57,572 nucleotides of DNA. Origin: Terriglobales bacterium. GTDB lineage: Bacteria > Acidobacteriota > Terriglobia > Terriglobales > Acidobacteriaceae. Below, piece after piece: positions 36,200-46,582 of this stretch (within the stretch, counting starts at the first letter, position 1; each line of letters opens with the position of its first letter). A program made the position numbers and the translations under genes. The stretch covers positions 1 through 57,572 of the forward strand of contig DATHMF010000065.1 of assembly GCA_035487355.1 (NCBI GenBank). The letters are read 5' to 3'. Below the pieces are notes generated by a model. It saw only the letters and a list, made by a program, of their open reading frames with translations, was not told the origin of the DNA and searched no databases.

Positions 36200-38263
36200 T
36201 TGGCCGATCAAAACCTTGACCAGTTAAGCATCAACACCATCCGCACGCTTTCCATGGATGCCGTGCAACAAGCCAATTCCGGACATCCCGGAACTCCGCT
36301 GGCCATGGCGCCCGTGGCCTATACCTTGTGGCAGCGCTTCTTGCGTTTTGATCCCGAAGACCCCATCTGGGCCAATCGCGACCGCTTTGTGCTTTCTATT
36401 GGCCACGCCTCCATGTTGCTTTATTCGTTGCTGCACTTGACCGGCGTGAAGGCAGTCAATCCGCAATATGAGACGCTGGGTGAGCTCTCGGTAACACTGG
36501 ATTCAATCAAGCGCTTCCGTCAGCTCGACAGCAAATGCCCGGGACATCCCGAGTACCGCTGGACCTCCGGTGTTGAGACCACAACCGGTCCTCTGGGCCA
36601 GGGGGTTGCCACCAGTGTGGGCATGGCCATTGCCTCAAAATGGATGGCCCACTATTTCAACCGCCCCAACTTCACCATGTTCGATTACAACGTCTATGCC
36701 ATGTGCGGGGATGGCGACATGATGGAAGGCATCAGCAGCGAAGCCGCTTCGCTGGCTGGCCATCTCAAGCTCTCTAACCTTTGTTGGATCTACGACAACA
36801 ACAAGATCACCATCGAGGGCCACACCGAGTTGGCCTTCAGTGATGACGTAGCTACGCGCTTCATGGCTTACGGATGGAATGTGACCCGCGTGGGCGATGC
36901 CAATGATCTGGATATGCTGGAGCGCGCCCTCAAGGTTTTCCAGAACACAAATGACCGCCCGACTTTAATTATTGTGGATAGCCATATCGCCTACGGCGCG
37001 CCTAATAAACAGGACACCTCCGCCGCCCATGGCGAACCACTGGGAGAAGAAGAGATCAGGCTGACCAAGCGTAACTACGGCTGGCCGGAAGATGCCAAGT
37101 TCCTGGTGCCCGATGGCGTGCGCGAACACTTTGCACAGGGAATTGGCGCCCGCGGACATGCCGCCAGCGAAGCATGGATGAAGAAATTCGAAGATTACAA
37201 GAAGCAATATCCTGAACTGGCCGATCATCTTTATAAGATGCAGCACCGCGAATTGCCCGCAGGATGGGACAAAGGTTTGCCCGCATTTCCCCCAGACGCC
37301 AAAGGCGTTGCTGGACGCGACTCTTCAGCTAAAGTCCTCAACATTGTCGCCCAGAATGTGCCCTGGTTGATTGGAGGGTCGGCCGATTTGGCCCCTTCCA
37401 CCAAAACGCGGCTGACCTTCGATGGCGCGGGAGATTTTTCTGCCACCAACTACGGCGGCCGCAATTTTCATTTTGGTATCCGGGAACATGCGATGTCGGC
37501 CATTCTTAATGGCATGTCGCTTTCCAAAATTCGGCCTTACGGTTCGGGTTTTCTTATTTTCAGCGACTATGCCCGAGGCGCAATTCGCCTGAGCGCGATT
37601 ATGGAGATCCCGGTTATTTTCATCTTTACCCATGACTCCATTGGCGTGGGTGAGGACGGGCCGACGCACCAGCCGATTGAACAGCTACCTTCCTTACGCT
37701 CAGTTCCGGGATTGATCATACTGCGCCCCGGAGATGCCAATGAGACCGCTGAAGCCTGGCGTGTGATTATGCAGTTGCGCCATGAGCCGGTAGCCCTCAT
37801 CTTGTCGCGGCAGGCGCTTCCTACGTTGGACCGCACAAAGTACGCATCGGCCGCAGGAGTAGCCAAAGGCGGTTATATTCTCGCCGATGCCGCCGATGGC
37901 AAACCTGACGTCCTGCTGATGGCCAGTGGGAGTGAGGTTTCACTCTGTGTTGACGCTTATGAGCAGCTTAAGAAAGAAGGCATCAAGGCGCGCGTAATCA
38001 GCCTGCCGTCGTGGGAAATCTTCGAGCAGCAGAGTGAAGAGTACCGCAAGAGCGTCATGCCACCAAGCGTTACGGCAAGAGTTTCGGTGGAGCAGGCCTC
38101 AACCTTTGGATGGGAGCGTTTCACGGGAGCTGATGGTGTGCGCTTGGGCATGAAGACCTTTGGCGCCTCGGCTCCGCTCAAAGAGTTGCTGAAAAAATTT
38201 GGCTTTACCGTTGACAACGTCGTTGCCGCTGCCAAACAACAGTTGGGTGTAGTCAGGCAGTAG
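36200..38263 (+). CDS. tkt: Transketolase
   Basis: Thiamine-diphosphate enzyme of the non-oxidative pentose phosphate pathway. 687 residues, TTG start with AGGAG 6 bp upstream (36189-36193). Landmarks are 'QQANSGHPGTPLAMAPVAY', the ThDP motif 'CGDGDMMEGIS...NNKITIEG', the pyrimidine domain with 'GIREHAMSAILNGMS' (catalytic Glu) and 'THDSIGVGEDGPTHQPIEQL'. The protein is full length. It heads a plus-strand run of pentose-phosphate genes with only 54 bp to tal-pgi. Confidence 0.97.
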   Translation: MADQNLDQLSINTIRTLSMDAVQQANSGHPGTPLAMAPVAYTLWQRFLRFDPEDPIWANRDRFVLSIGHASMLLYSLLHLTGVKAVNPQYETLGELSVTLDSIKRFRQLDSKCPGHPEYRWTSGVETTTGPLGQGVATSVGMAIASKWMAHYFNRPNFTMFDYNVYAMCGDGDMMEGISSEAASLAGHLKLSNLCWIYDNNKITIEGHTELAFSDDVATRFMAYGWNVTRVGDANDLDMLERALKVFQNTNDRPTLIIVDSHIAYGAPNKQDTSAAHGEPLGEEEIRLTKRNYGWPEDAKFLVPDGVREHFAQGIGARGHAASEAWMKKFEDYKKQYPELADHLYKMQHRELPAGWDKGLPAFPPDAKGVAGRDSSAKVLNIVAQNVPWLIGGSADLAPSTKTRLTFDGAGDFSATNYGGRNFHFGIREHAMSAILNGMSLSKIRPYGSGFLIFSDYARGAIRLSAIMEIPVIFIFTHDSIGVGEDGPTHQPIEQLPSLRSVPGLIILRPGDANETAEAWRVIMQLRHEPVALILSRQALPTLDRTKYASAAGVAKGGYILADAADGKPDVLLMASGSEVSLCVDAYEQLKKEGIKARVISLPSWEIFEQQSEEYRKSVMPPSVTARVSVEQASTFGWERFTGADGVRLGMKTFGASAPLKELLKKFGFTVDNVVAAAKQQLGVVRQ

Positions 38264-38317
38264 CGTGTTAAAAATAAGAAAACAACTCGGGGCAACCCCC
38301 GTGAAAAGAGTAGTGTT

Positions 38318-41194
38318 ATGAACGTCACAAACGTCGCAACCACAAACCCTCTATTGGAATTGCAGCAATATGGACAATCCATCTGGCTGGATTACATCCG
38401 GCGCAGCCTGATCACCAGCGGAGAGCTGAAGCGGCTCATCAATGAAGATGGATTGCGTGGCGTCACCTCGAATCCTTCTATCTTTGAAAAAGCCATCACC
38501 GGCAGCACCGACTACAAAGACCTGCTGGATTCTCCCGAAGCCCAGAAGCTTGATGCCAAATCGCTCTATGAGCGCCTGGCAGTCGGCGACATTCAAGCGG
38601 CGGCTGACATATTGCGGCCGGTTTACGAGCAAACGAAAAAACGCGATGGTTATGTCAGTCTGGAGGTTTCTCCTACACTGGCGCATAACACGATGGGGAC
38701 TTTGCAGGAAGCCCGCCGCCTGTGGAAGACGGTGGCGCGCGACAATGTGATGATCAAAGTTCCGGCCACACCGGAAGGAATTCCGGCCATTCGCGAGCTT
38801 ATCAGCGAAGGCATCAACGTCAATGTCACGCTCCTGTTTTCACAGGATGCATATGAGAAAGTAGCCAACGCATACATCGCCGGCCTGGAAGAACTTGCCC
38901 AAGAGGGAGGCGACCTGAGCAAGGTTGCGAGCGTTGCCAGCTTCTTTATCAGCAGGATTGATTCGGCGATAGATAATCTCATCAAAACACGTCTTGCCGA
39001 ATCCAAAGATGCAAACCAGCAAGCGCTTCTCAAGAGTCTTGGCGGCAAAGTTGCCATCGCCAATGCCAAGCTGACCTACCAACGTTACAAAGAAATTTTC
39101 AACGGCCCGGCATGGCAGGCGCTGGCTTCTCACGGGGCGCAGACGCAGCGCGTATTGTGGGCCAGTACCAGCAGCAAGAATCCAAATTATCGCGATGTGA
39201 TTTACGTGGAAGAGCTTATCGGTACCGATACTGTGGATACGGTTCCCCCGGCCACGCTCGATGCCTTCCGCGACCATGGGCGTCCGCGCCTGAGCCTTAC
39301 CGAAGATCTGCCAGGCGCGAAAAATACAATGGACACCCTGGATCGAGTTGGCATCTCCATGAAAGAGGTCACCGACAAGCTTCTGGTGGAAGGGGTCCAG
39401 CTCTTTGCCGATGCCTTCGACAAATTGCTCAAGGCGGTTGACCGCAAAGAACAGAATCTCGAAGCCGCCAAGACAAATCGCCAGAGCTACAAACTGCCGC
39501 CGGAACTCGACGCCGCGGTGAAGGCCTCACTGGAAGATTGGAAGAAGAACGACAAAGTTCGCAGGCTGTGGGCACGCGACGCATCTTTGTGGACGGGCAC
39601 CGATGAGAGCAATTGGTTGGGATGGCTGAGCATCACCGACGATCAGCTCGCCCACATTCAGCACCTGAAAGACATTGCGGCAGAGGTGAAGACCGCCGGC
39701 TTCACGCACGTGCTGCTGCTGGGCATGGGCGGATCGAGCCTTTGCCCTGAGGTCATGAAGCTGACCTTCGGCAAGATTGCTGGTTTTCCTGAACTGCACG
39801 TTCTTGATTCCACCGACCCGGCGCAGATCAAAGCGCGTGAAAGTGAAGTAGACCTGGGCAAGACACTTTTCATTGTCTCCAGCAAATCTGGGACGACGCT
39901 CGAACCCAATATTTATAAGCAGTATTTCTTCGAGCGCGTGAAGCAGGTTGTGGGTGAAAAAGAAGCGGGGAAGCGGTTCATTGCTATTACCGATCCGGGC
40001 TCGAAGATGCAGAAAGTTGCCGAGAGCGACGGCTTTCGTCACATCTTCTTCGGCGTCCCCAGCATTGGCGGGCGCTATTCTGCGCTCTCTGATTTCGGCA
40101 TGGTCCCTGCCGCCGTTATGGGCGTGGATATCCCCAAGTTGCTGGATCGCGCTGAAGGGATGGTGCACGCTTGCGCTGCCACGGTTCCTACGGAAGAAAA
40201 TCCTGGAGCCGTACTCGGCAATATTCTGGGTGTGCTGGCCAATCGTGGGCGCGACAAGGTAACCCTCATCACCTCGCCTGGCATCTACGACCTGGGTGCA
40301 TGGCTGGAACAGTTGCTGGCTGAATCCACGGGCAAAGAAGGCAAAGGATTGATCCCTGTGGATCGAGAGGCGCCCGCGTCGCCTGATCTTTACGGCAAAG
40401 ATCGCGTCTTTGTTTATCTGCGATTGGAAAAAGCACCTGATGCCAAGCAGGATGCCGCCGTAGATGCTTTGGAACGCGCTGGACAGCCGGTAGTGCGCAT
40501 TGCCCTGGATGACGTTTACGAACTGGGCGGTGAATTTTTCCGCTGGGAATTTGCTACGGCAGTGGCGGGCTCCATCATCGGCATCAATGCCTTCAATCAG
40601 CCCGACGTGGAAGCCAGCAAGATCGCAACCCGCAAGCTCACGACAGAGTACGAAGAAAAGGGTTCACTTCCACCGGAATCACCGCTTCTTGAAGAAGCAG
40701 GCATCAAGCTCTTCACCGATGAAAAAAATGCTGACGCGCTCAAGAAGGCGGTTGGCGCGAATGCATCTCTTGCCGGCTACCTGAAAGCGCATCTTGACCG
40801 CATCAAGGCTGGCGATTACTTCGCTGTGCTGGGTTATATAGAAATGAATGAGGCGCATGAGCAGCAGTTACAGGCGCTGCGCCATGCTGTTCGTGACGGC
40901 AAGCGCGTAGCAACCTGCCTTGGCTTCGGCCCGCGCTTTCTACACTCCACCGGCCAGGCGTACAAGGGCGGACCCAACAGCGGAGTAGTTCTGCAGATTA
41001 CCTGTGACGATGCTGCTGACCTTCCCGTGCCCGGACAAAAATACACTTTTGGTATTGTCAAAGCGGCGCAGGCCCGTGGAGACTTTCAGGTGCTGGCAGA
41101 ACGCAATCGCCGTGCACTGCGTGTGCATCTGAGCAAAAACGTGGCGGCGGACCTGACAAAATTGCAGTCCATCATCAAGCAAACGTTAGGATAA
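38318..41194 (+). CDS. tal-pgi: Bifunctional transaldolase/glucose-6-phosphate isomerase
   Basis: 958 residues joining two enzymes. The transaldolase half (about 1-370) has '[13 protein letters not shown]', the Schiff-base Lys in '[16 protein letters not shown]' and '[10 protein letters not shown]'. The isomerase half (about 400-950) has the SIS-type pattern '[13 protein letters not shown]', '[10 protein letters not shown]', '[14 protein letters not shown]'-like [12 protein letters not shown], and a catalytic-His region near the C-terminus. The fusion couples fructose-6-phosphate made by transaldolase to glucose-6-phosphate for the oxidative branch. Such fusions are established in other bacteria. 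No internal stop or frameshift is seen. Confidence 0.95.
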   Translation: MNVTNVATTNPLLELQQYGQSIWLDYIRRSLITSGELKRLINEDGLRGVTSNPSIFEKAITGSTDYKDLLDSPEAQKLDAKSLYERLAVGDIQAAADILRPVYEQTKKRDGYVSLEVSPTLAHNTMGTLQEARRLWKTVARDNVMIKVPATPEGIPAIRELISEGINVNVTLLFSQDAYEKVANAYIAGLEELAQEGGDLSKVASVASFFISRIDSAIDNLIKTRLAESKDANQQALLKSLGGKVAIANAKLTYQRYKEIFNGPAWQALASHGAQTQRVLWASTSSKNPNYRDVIYVEELIGTDTVDTVPPATLDAFRDHGRPRLSLTEDLPGAKNTMDTLDRVGISMKEVTDKLLVEGVQLFADAFDKLLKAVDRKEQNLEAAKTNRQSYKLPPELDAAVKASLEDWKKNDKVRRLWARDASLWTGTDESNWLGWLSITDDQLAHIQHLKDIAAEVKTAGFTHVLLLGMGGSSLCPEVMKLTFGKIAGFPELHVLDSTDPAQIKARESEVDLGKTLFIVSSKSGTTLEPNIYKQYFFERVKQVVGEKEAGKRFIAITDPGSKMQKVAESDGFRHIFFGVPSIGGRYSALSDFGMVPAAVMGVDIPKLLDRAEGMVHACAATVPTEENPGAVLGNILGVLANRGRDKVTLITSPGIYDLGAWLEQLLAESTGKEGKGLIPVDREAPASPDLYGKDRVFVYLRLEKAPDAKQDAAVDALERAGQPVVRIALDDVYELGGEFFRWEFATAVAGSIIGINAFNQPDVEASKIATRKLTTEYEEKGSLPPESPLLEEAGIKLFTDEKNADALKKAVGANASLAGYLKAHLDRIKAGDYFAVLGYIEMNEAHEQQLQALRHAVRDGKRVATCLGFGPRFLHSTGQAYKGGPNSGVVLQITCDDAADLPVPGQKYTFGIVKAAQARGDFQVLAERNRRALRVHLSKNVAADLTKLQSIIKQTLG

Positions 41195-41267
41195 AAGTAG
41201 AGAAGATTCGTCGGGCTTTAGCCACGAGGTGAAGTCCACGCTTAAATTTGTTCTGAAAGGAATATGC

Positions 41268-42281
41268 ATGCAACTGGGAATGATCGGCCTGGGAAGAATG
41301 GGCGCTAACATGGTGCGCCGCTTGATGCGCGGCGGACATCAATGCGTTGTCTTTGATCGAAGCCAGGATGCGGTGAAGGGGCTCGCTGGTGAAGGAGCAA
41401 CCGGAGCTTCCGCGCTCGATGATTTTGTCGCCAAGTTAAAAGCACCTCGCGCGATCTGGCTCATGGTGCCGGCCGCAGTAGTGGATAATACACTGCACGA
41501 TCTCGCCTCGCGCCTGCAGAAAGACGATGTCATCATTGATGGCGGCAACTCCTACTACATTGACGACATCCGGCGCGCCCACGAACTTTCCGCCAAAGGC
41601 ATTCATTACGTGGACGTAGGCACCAGCGGCGGCGTCTGGGGCCTGGAGCGCGGATACTGCCAGATGATCGGCGGTGAAACCGAAGTCGTCAAGCGTCTCG
41701 ATCCTATCTTTAAGACTCTCGCCCCTGGAATCGGCAATATCCCCCGCACTTCCGAAAGAGAGAAAGCATCTGGCACCGCGGAAGAAGGATACCTGCATTG
41801 CGGGCCTCACGGTGCAGGGCACTTCGTGAAGATGGTCCACAACGGCATCGAATATGGCCTCATGGCCGCCTACGCCGAAGGGCTGAACATCTTGCGGCAT
41901 GCCAACGTGGGCAAGCAGACGCACGAAGTTGATGCTGAGACCACGCCGTTGCGTAATCCCGAGCACTATCAGTATGATTTCAATCTCCCCGATATTGCCG
42001 AAGTATGGCGCCGCGGAAGTGTGGTTGCATCGTGGCTGCTTGATCTCACAGCCAGCGCGTTGTTCAAGCAGCCGGACCTGAAGAATTTTTCTGGCCGCGT
42101 CTCTGATTCGGGTGAAGGCCGATGGACCATTACCGCTGCCATTGACGAAGGTTGTCCGGCGCCGGTACTCAGCGAGGCTTTGTATCAGCGCTTTACCTCG
42201 CGCGGTGAAGGCGACTTTGCGCAAAAAATACTCTCGGCTTTGCGCTTCGAGTTCGGCGGTCACGTGGAAAAGAGTTCATGA
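41268..42281 (+). CDS. gnd: 6-phosphogluconate dehydrogenase, short (probably NAD-dependent) type
   Basis: Oxidative decarboxylation of 6-phosphogluconate to ribulose-5-phosphate. 337 residues from ATG 41268, with AAAGGAAT upstream; the earlier in-frame ATG lacks a homologous N-terminus. Features: Rossmann '[16 protein letters not shown]', 'VFDRS' after the second strand (Asp here favours NAD over NADP), '[10 protein letters not shown]', '[20 protein letters not shown]' and '[19 protein letters not shown]'. Shorter than the E. coli Gnd type (about 468) and matching the YqeC/GndA short group. It overlaps the next gene by 4 bp (ATGA). Confidence 0.92.
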   Translation: MQLGMIGLGRMGANMVRRLMRGGHQCVVFDRSQDAVKGLAGEGATGASALDDFVAKLKAPRAIWLMVPAAVVDNTLHDLASRLQKDDVIIDGGNSYYIDDIRRAHELSAKGIHYVDVGTSGGVWGLERGYCQMIGGETEVVKRLDPIFKTLAPGIGNIPRTSEREKASGTAEEGYLHCGPHGAGHFVKMVHNGIEYGLMAAYAEGLNILRHANVGKQTHEVDAETTPLRNPEHYQYDFNLPDIAEVWRRGSVVASWLLDLTASALFKQPDLKNFSGRVSDSGEGRWTITAAIDEGCPAPVLSEALYQRFTSRGEGDFAQKILSALRFEFGGHVEKSS

Positions 42282-43057
42282 ATACCGAGCCGGAAAATAC
42301 CAATTCAGGACCTATCAATTCCGGGACGGCTGATTCGGAACTCACCGGCCCGGAACCTGCCGCACGCACTCATTCCGAAAAAAAGCATCGCAAGATTCTG
42401 GTTGTTGATGTGGGCGGGACGCATGTGAAAGTTCTGGCCAGTGGAGAAAAAGAGCCGCGCAAGATTGATTCCGGCCCCACCATGACGGCGGCCAGGATGG
42501 TGCAGCAGGTAAAGCGCCTGGTCAAAGACTGGAAATATGACGCCGTTACCATTGGCTATCCGGGGCCGGTGGTCCATGGTAAGCCGTTGCGTGAGCCCCA
42601 CAATCTTGGCCCAGGCTGGGTGAAGTTTGATTATCGCAAGGCATTTGGGCGTCCGGTCAAAATCATCAACGATGCCGCCATGCAGGCGCTGGGAAGTTAT
42701 AAGAAGGGCCGGGTCTTATTTTTGGGGTTGGGAACCGGACTAGGTTCCGCCATGGTCGTGGATGGCTTTCTGCAGCCCATGGAGTTGGCCCACCTGCCAT
42801 ACAAAAAAAGCACCTACGAAGATTACGTTGGCATACGCGGCCTGGAGCGCCTGGGAAAGAAAAAATGGCGGCGTGAGGTGGCCAATGTCGTTAACCTGCT
42901 GCGAGACGCGCTCGAGGCCAATCAAGTCATACTGGGCGGCGGCAATGCCTGCAAAATGAAAGAACTTCCTCCGAATACCAGATTGGGAAGCAATGACAAT
43001 GCTTTCTTGGGAGGGTTTCGCGTGTGGGAAGACAAGGGAATCACGTTAAGTACGTAG
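42278..43057 (+). CDS. ROK-family kinase, polyphosphate-glucokinase-like
   Basis: 259 residues. An N-terminal extension of about 38 residues (Ser/Thr/Glu/Pro-rich, low complexity) precedes the ASKHA core. Core motifs: phosphate-1 '[16 protein letters not shown]', '[12 protein letters not shown]', the base-like Asp in '[11 protein letters not shown]', and '[26 protein letters not shown]'. This last stretch resembles the PPGK subgroup, though Ala replaces the usual Gly before His. It lacks the ROK zinc-Cys cluster. Expected to phosphorylate glucose (from ATP or polyphosphate) or gluconate, given its place between gnd and zwf. Confidence 0.8.
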   Translation: MNTEPENTNSGPINSGTADSELTGPEPAARTHSEKKHRKILVVDVGGTHVKVLASGEKEPRKIDSGPTMTAARMVQQVKRLVKDWKYDAVTIGYPGPVVHGKPLREPHNLGPGWVKFDYRKAFGRPVKIINDAAMQALGSYKKGRVLFLGLGTGLGSAMVVDGFLQPMELAHLPYKKSTYEDYVGIRGLERLGKKKWRREVANVVNLLRDALEANQVILGGGNACKMKELPPNTRLGSNDNAFLGGFRVWEDKGITLST

Positions 43058-43110
43058 AGCAGATGCTTTTTTAGAACCATATTCCGGCTGGTACAGCGAC
43101 AACAAGGAAA

Positions 43111-43196
43111 GGGGTGAGCGCGAAGTGAGCGCCGAACAGCGCGAGCGTAGCGCGAGGGCGAAGCAGCGAAACGAAGTGTAGCGTTGCGGAGCCCTT
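43111..43196. repeat. Family A dispersed repeat, inverted copy
   Basis: The reverse complement reads AAGGGCTCCGCA, then a variable middle, then CGCCCTCGCGCTACGCTCGC and GGCGCTCACTTCGCGCTCACC. It matches 15386-15463 in the opposite orientation. It occupies nearly the whole gap between the ROK kinase stop and the zwf start, so it is likely transcribed in the operon mRNA. Confidence 0.75.
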
Positions 43197-43209
43197 AAAA
43201 TGAAGACGG

Positions 43210-44739
43210 ATGAGCGAAAATGATAAGCACTCAGGGCGCCCCAGCGACCCTTGCGTAATGGTGATTTTTGGTGCTGGTGGTGATCTTACCAAGCGCAAGC
43301 TGATTCCCGCCCTGTGCAATCTGGCCAGCGGAAATCTGTTGTCGCAGCAGTTTGCTATTGTCGGTTTTGGCTACAACGATTTCACTACCGAATCGTTTCG
43401 TCAAAGGCTGACTGAAGACATCAAGAGTTTTGCCACCAGTCCGGTTGATCCGAAGGTTTGGGCGTGGTTCCAAGAGCGCATCTATTACGCCCGGGGCGAT
43501 TTTTCCGATGTTAAGGCCTATGAGGCTTTGAAGAACCAATTGAAGGAGATTGATACAAAACACAAAACCCAAGGCAATCTTTTTTACTATCTTGCGGTCG
43601 CCCCTCGATTCTTCGGTGAAATCGTAAAGCAACTCGGAGCTGCGGGCATGACCGAGGAGCAAAACGGCCAATGGCGGCGCGTGATTATAGAAAAACCATT
43701 CGGTCACGATCTGGAGTCAGCACGCTCGCTGAATACTGAGATCAAGAAAGTCTTGGAAGAGCGTCAAATTTACCGCATTGATCACTATCTCGGCAAAGAG
43801 ACCGTACAAAACCTGATGATGTTCCGTTTCAGCAACAGCATCTTTGAACCTATCTGGAACCGGCATTTTATTGACCACATCCAGATCACAGCCTCTGAAA
43901 CCGTCGGAGTAGAGCAGCGCGGTAGTTATTACGAAACCGCCGGCGCCTTGCGCGACATGGTTCCCAACCATCTCTTCCAACTTGTTTCGCTCACCGCCAT
44001 GGAGCCGCCCATTTCTTTTGAAGCCGATTCGGTGCGCGATGAGCAAGCCAAGGTCCTTCATGCGCTTCAACCATTCAGTCCAGAGGAGGTTTTGAGTAAG
44101 ACCGTGCGCGGCCAATATGGCGAAGGAATAGTGGCTGGCCTGCACGTTCCCGCCTATCGCGCCGAGGCAGACGTCTCACCGCAATCCAACACTGAAACTT
44201 ATGTCGCGCTTAAGCTGCAGATTGATAACTGGCGTTGGGCGAATGTGCCGTTTTATCTGCGCACCGGGAAAGCCCTGGCAGCACGGGCGACGGAAATTGC
44301 CATTCGCTTCCATCGTGCACCTTTCATCCTGTTCCGCAACACTCCCGTCGAGAGCCTGCAGAGAAATGAGTTGGTAATCCATATCGCGCCCGATGAAGGC
44401 ATCTCCTTGCAGTTTGGCGCCAAGGTCCCTGGACCGGTCATGGAGCAGGGGACCGTCAAGATGAATTTCAATTATGTGGATTACTTCGGCAGCAAGCCCA
44501 GCACCGGCTACGAACGTCTGCTCTACGACTGCATGATCGGGGACGCCACGCTGTTTCAACGTGCTGATATGGTCGAGGCCGGCTGGGCGGTCATTACGCC
44601 GGTCTTGGACGTATGGAAGGCCCTGCCTCCGCGCTCTTTCCCTAACTACCCGGCAGGTTCGTGGGGACCAAAGGAAGCCGACGACTTGCTGGCACATGAT
44701 GGCCGCACCTGGCGTGCCATTGATAAAGAACATCACTGA
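43210..44739 (+). CDS. zwf: Glucose-6-phosphate 1-dehydrogenase
   Basis: First step of the oxidative pentose phosphate pathway, making 6-phosphogluconolactone. 509 residues: coenzyme fingerprint '[18 protein letters not shown]', substrate/catalytic motif '[13 protein letters not shown]' with the conserved Asp-His pair, and '[15 protein letters not shown]'. Full length. Separated from the preceding ROK gene by the family A repeat and followed 17 bp later by the lactonase gene. Confidence 0.97.
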   Translation: MSENDKHSGRPSDPCVMVIFGAGGDLTKRKLIPALCNLASGNLLSQQFAIVGFGYNDFTTESFRQRLTEDIKSFATSPVDPKVWAWFQERIYYARGDFSDVKAYEALKNQLKEIDTKHKTQGNLFYYLAVAPRFFGEIVKQLGAAGMTEEQNGQWRRVIIEKPFGHDLESARSLNTEIKKVLEERQIYRIDHYLGKETVQNLMMFRFSNSIFEPIWNRHFIDHIQITASETVGVEQRGSYYETAGALRDMVPNHLFQLVSLTAMEPPISFEADSVRDEQAKVLHALQPFSPEEVLSKTVRGQYGEGIVAGLHVPAYRAEADVSPQSNTETYVALKLQIDNWRWANVPFYLRTGKALAARATEIAIRFHRAPFILFRNTPVESLQRNELVIHIAPDEGISLQFGAKVPGPVMEQGTVKMNFNYVDYFGSKPSTGYERLLYDCMIGDATLFQRADMVEAGWAVITPVLDVWKALPPRSFPNYPAGSWGPKEADDLLAHDGRTWRAIDKEHH

Positions 44740-44756
44740 CTAGAGCGTTCAAATCA

Positions 44757-45512
44757 ATGAAACCTGAAATTACAGTTGCAGCCGATCGCCAGGAAGTATG
44801 CCGCATTGCTGCCGCTGAGCTTCTCGCTCAAGCCAAGCAAGCTGTGCTGGCCCATGGGCGGTGCGCAATCGCCCTTTCCGGCGGGTCCACTCCCAAGGAT
44901 TTATACACATTGTTAGCCAGCGACCAGAAGTTGCGCGAAGGAATCCCCTGGAGCAAGACCCATTTTTTCTGGGGCGATGAGCGCCACGTTCCGCCCGATC
45001 ATCAAGAAAGTAATTACCGTATGGCGAATGAGGCAATGTTGTCGAAAGTGCCTGTACCGCAAGCCAATGTGCATCGTATTAAGAGTGAGAATCCTGATGC
45101 CACCATCGCTGCCGATGATTACGAACGCGAGCTGCGCGGTTTTTTTAAAATTCAGGCGGGAGAATTTCCCCGCTTTGATATCGTTTTGCTGGGGCTTGGC
45201 CCCGAAGCCCACACAGCCTCGCTTTTTCCGGGGACAAAGGCGCTCCACGAGCAACAACGGCTGGTGGTGTCGAATTGGGTGGGCAAGTTTTATACCGACC
45301 GCATCACCATGACGGCTCCGGTCTTTAATCATGCCGATGAAGTGATCTTTCTCGTATGCGGCGACGATAAGGCCGTGCCGGTGAAGGCGGTCCTTGAAGG
45401 GAAGTACGAACCGGAGCAACTGCCAGCACAATTGATTCGTCCCGAAAAGGGAAGGCTCTTATGGCTGCTGGACCATGCCGCTGCGAAGTTCCTGGGCAAA
45501 GATGTGAGCTGA
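44757..45512 (+). CDS. pgl: 6-phosphogluconolactonase
   Basis: Hydrolyses 6-phosphogluconolactone, the product of the preceding gene's enzyme. 251 residues of the DevB/SOL family: 'AIALSGGSTPKDLY', 'FFWGDERHVPPDHQESN', 'VLLGLGPEAHTASLFPG' and 'RITMTAPVFNHADEV'. In the third motif Pro-Glu replaces the more usual Asp-Gly before His ('GLGPEAHTAS' versus the common GxDGHxAS); the catalytic His is retained. Starts 17 bp after zwf. Confidence 0.93.
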   Translation: MKPEITVAADRQEVCRIAAAELLAQAKQAVLAHGRCAIALSGGSTPKDLYTLLASDQKLREGIPWSKTHFFWGDERHVPPDHQESNYRMANEAMLSKVPVPQANVHRIKSENPDATIAADDYERELRGFFKIQAGEFPRFDIVLLGLGPEAHTASLFPGTKALHEQQRLVVSNWVGKFYTDRITMTAPVFNHADEVIFLVCGDDKAVPVKAVLEGKYEPEQLPAQLIRPEKGRLLWLLDHAAAKFLGKDVS

Positions 45513-45516
45513 AAAT

Positions 45517-46191
45517 ATGGCTGCAAATAATACCATTGTTTTTCTCTTCGACGTGGATAACACGCTGCTCGACAATGACCGCGTCACCGCCGATTTGAAG
45601 CGTCATCTGGAGTGCCATGTCGGGCTTGAGCGGCAGCGGCGCTACTGGGAAATTTTTGAGCAGTTGCGCAGTGAGATCGGCTACGCCGATTACCTGGGGG
45701 CGCTGCAACGCTATCGCATCGAACACCCGCGAGATCCGGGATTGCTGACGGTCTCACATTTCATGCTGCATTATCCGTTTGCTACCCGCCTTTATCCGGA
45801 TTCACTTGACGCGGTGGAGCACGTTAAGCAGTGGGGAAAAGCCGTTGTTCTGTCCGATGGAGATGTTGTTTTTCAACCTCACAAGGTAGAAGGCTCAGGA
45901 ATTTCTGAAGCTGTGGATGGAAATGTCCTTATTTACATCCACAAAGAGCAGGAATTGGACGATGTTGAATGCCGCTTTCCCGCCGATCACTACGTACTCA
46001 TAGATGACAAGCTGCGTATTCTGACCGCGGTCAAGAAAATCTGGGGACCGAAAGTTACGACAGTTTTTCCCAAACAGGGACATTATGCCCATGACCCACA
46101 AGTGCTGGCCACTCTTCCGCCGGCAGATATCAGCATTGATCGCATCGGGGACCTGCTGAAGTACGATTTGAAAAGCTTGAAATTATCGTGA
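45517..46191 (+). CDS. HAD-superfamily hydrolase
   Basis: 224 residues. Motif I 'FLFDVDNTLLDND' carries the nucleophile Asp and acid Asp. A helical cap (about 25-90), motif II 'VVLSDGD', and 'VLIDDKLRIL' as motif IV are visible. It starts 4 bp after pgl, so it is the last gene of the pentose-phosphate run. A sugar-phosphate phosphatase is plausible but the substrate is unknown. Confidence 0.85.
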   Translation: MAANNTIVFLFDVDNTLLDNDRVTADLKRHLECHVGLERQRRYWEIFEQLRSEIGYADYLGALQRYRIEHPRDPGLLTVSHFMLHYPFATRLYPDSLDAVEHVKQWGKAVVLSDGDVVFQPHKVEGSGISEAVDGNVLIYIHKEQELDDVECRFPADHYVLIDDKLRILTAVKKIWGPKVTTVFPKQGHYAHDPQVLATLPPADISIDRIGDLLKYDLKSLKLS

Positions 46192-46199
46192 GGAAATTC

Positions 46200-46289
46200 T
46201 GGCGGAGAGGGAGGGATTTGAACCCCCGATACCCTTCCGGGTATGTCCGCTTTCGAGGCGGATCGTTTCAACCACTCACGCACCTCTCC
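46200..46289 (-). tRNA. tRNA-Ser(CGA)
   Basis: The minus strand from 46289 starts GGAGAGG and ends CCTCTCC-G-CCA, giving a perfect 7-bp acceptor stem, discriminator G and encoded CCA. The anticodon arm is TCCGC-CTCGAAA-GCGGA (anticodon CGA). A long variable arm (TACCC/GGGTA) and T arm GGGGGTTCAAATCCCTC confirm a class II serine tRNA. Reads UCG codons. Confidence 0.97.
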
Positions 46290-46374
46290 GCGTCAAAAAT
46301 GGTGGTCTCGGTTGAGATCTAACTGCCTTTACATTTTAGCAGGGTCGCTTGATCACACATAGACAGCTCACGAG

Positions 46375-46403
46375 TTGACAGCGCCAGGCAATTTATCAAT
46401 AAT
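46375..46403 (+). promoter_or_regulatory. Strong sigma-70 promoter for the aroF leader
   Basis: A perfect TTGACA (46375-46380) and AATAAT (46398-46403, five of six matches to TATAAT) are separated by exactly 17 bp. Transcription should start near 46410, about 10 nt before the leader-peptide ATG. Confidence 0.8.
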
Positions 46404-46420
46404 GGTCGGGTATTCTTATT

Positions 46421-46504
46421 ATGCACACATGGCGATTTAGCTACGCTTTTACGTACCGCTACTACTATGCGAGTAGCGGCGTGGGGCAAGGCGTGTGTGC
46501 GTGA
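46421..46504 (+). CDS. Aromatic-residue leader peptide of the DAHP synthase attenuator
   Basis: A 27-codon frame starts at ATG 46421, 10 bases after a GGTCGGG sequence, and ends at TGA 46502-46504. Residues 4-16 read WRFSYAFTYRYYY: one Trp, two Phe and five Tyr (8, 12, 14, 15, 16) in thirteen positions. Codons 14-16 sit inside an RNA segment that can pair with a downstream segment controlling the terminator at 46551. This is the classical layout of a ribosome-mediated attenuation leader. Starvation for charged tRNA-Tyr is the most likely signal. Confidence 0.8.
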   Translation: MHTWRFSYAFTYRYYYASSGVGQGVCA

Positions 46505-46582
46505 AGTAAAGACGCAATACTAAAGTAAAAGCCGAGTTCAAAACCCACAGCCGCGACTCTAACAGAGTCGCGGTTTTTGTTT
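46456..46582 (+). terminator. Attenuator: competing antiterminator and terminator hairpins
   Basis: Terminator: CCGCGACTCT (46551-46560), loop AAC, AGAGTCGCGG (46564-46573), then TTTTTG. Segment 1 CCGCTACT (46456-46463, overlapping Tyr codons) pairs perfectly with segment 2 AGTAGCGG (46472-46479). Segment 2 AGTAGCGGC (46472-46480) can instead pair with segment 3 GCCGCGACT (46550-46558) at eight of nine positions, which would block the terminator. The terminator ends about 87 bp before the aroF ATG. Confidence 0.8.

Noticed and set aside
41436..42263. Minus-strand open frame of 275 codons opposite gnd
   Set aside because: Antisense shadow of 6-phosphogluconate dehydrogenase with no domain.
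46402..46440. Alternative leader ORF starting at ATG 46402 (also contains Tyr codons)
   Set aside because: The predicted transcript would begin near 46410, downstream of this ATG, and it ends before the pairing segments.
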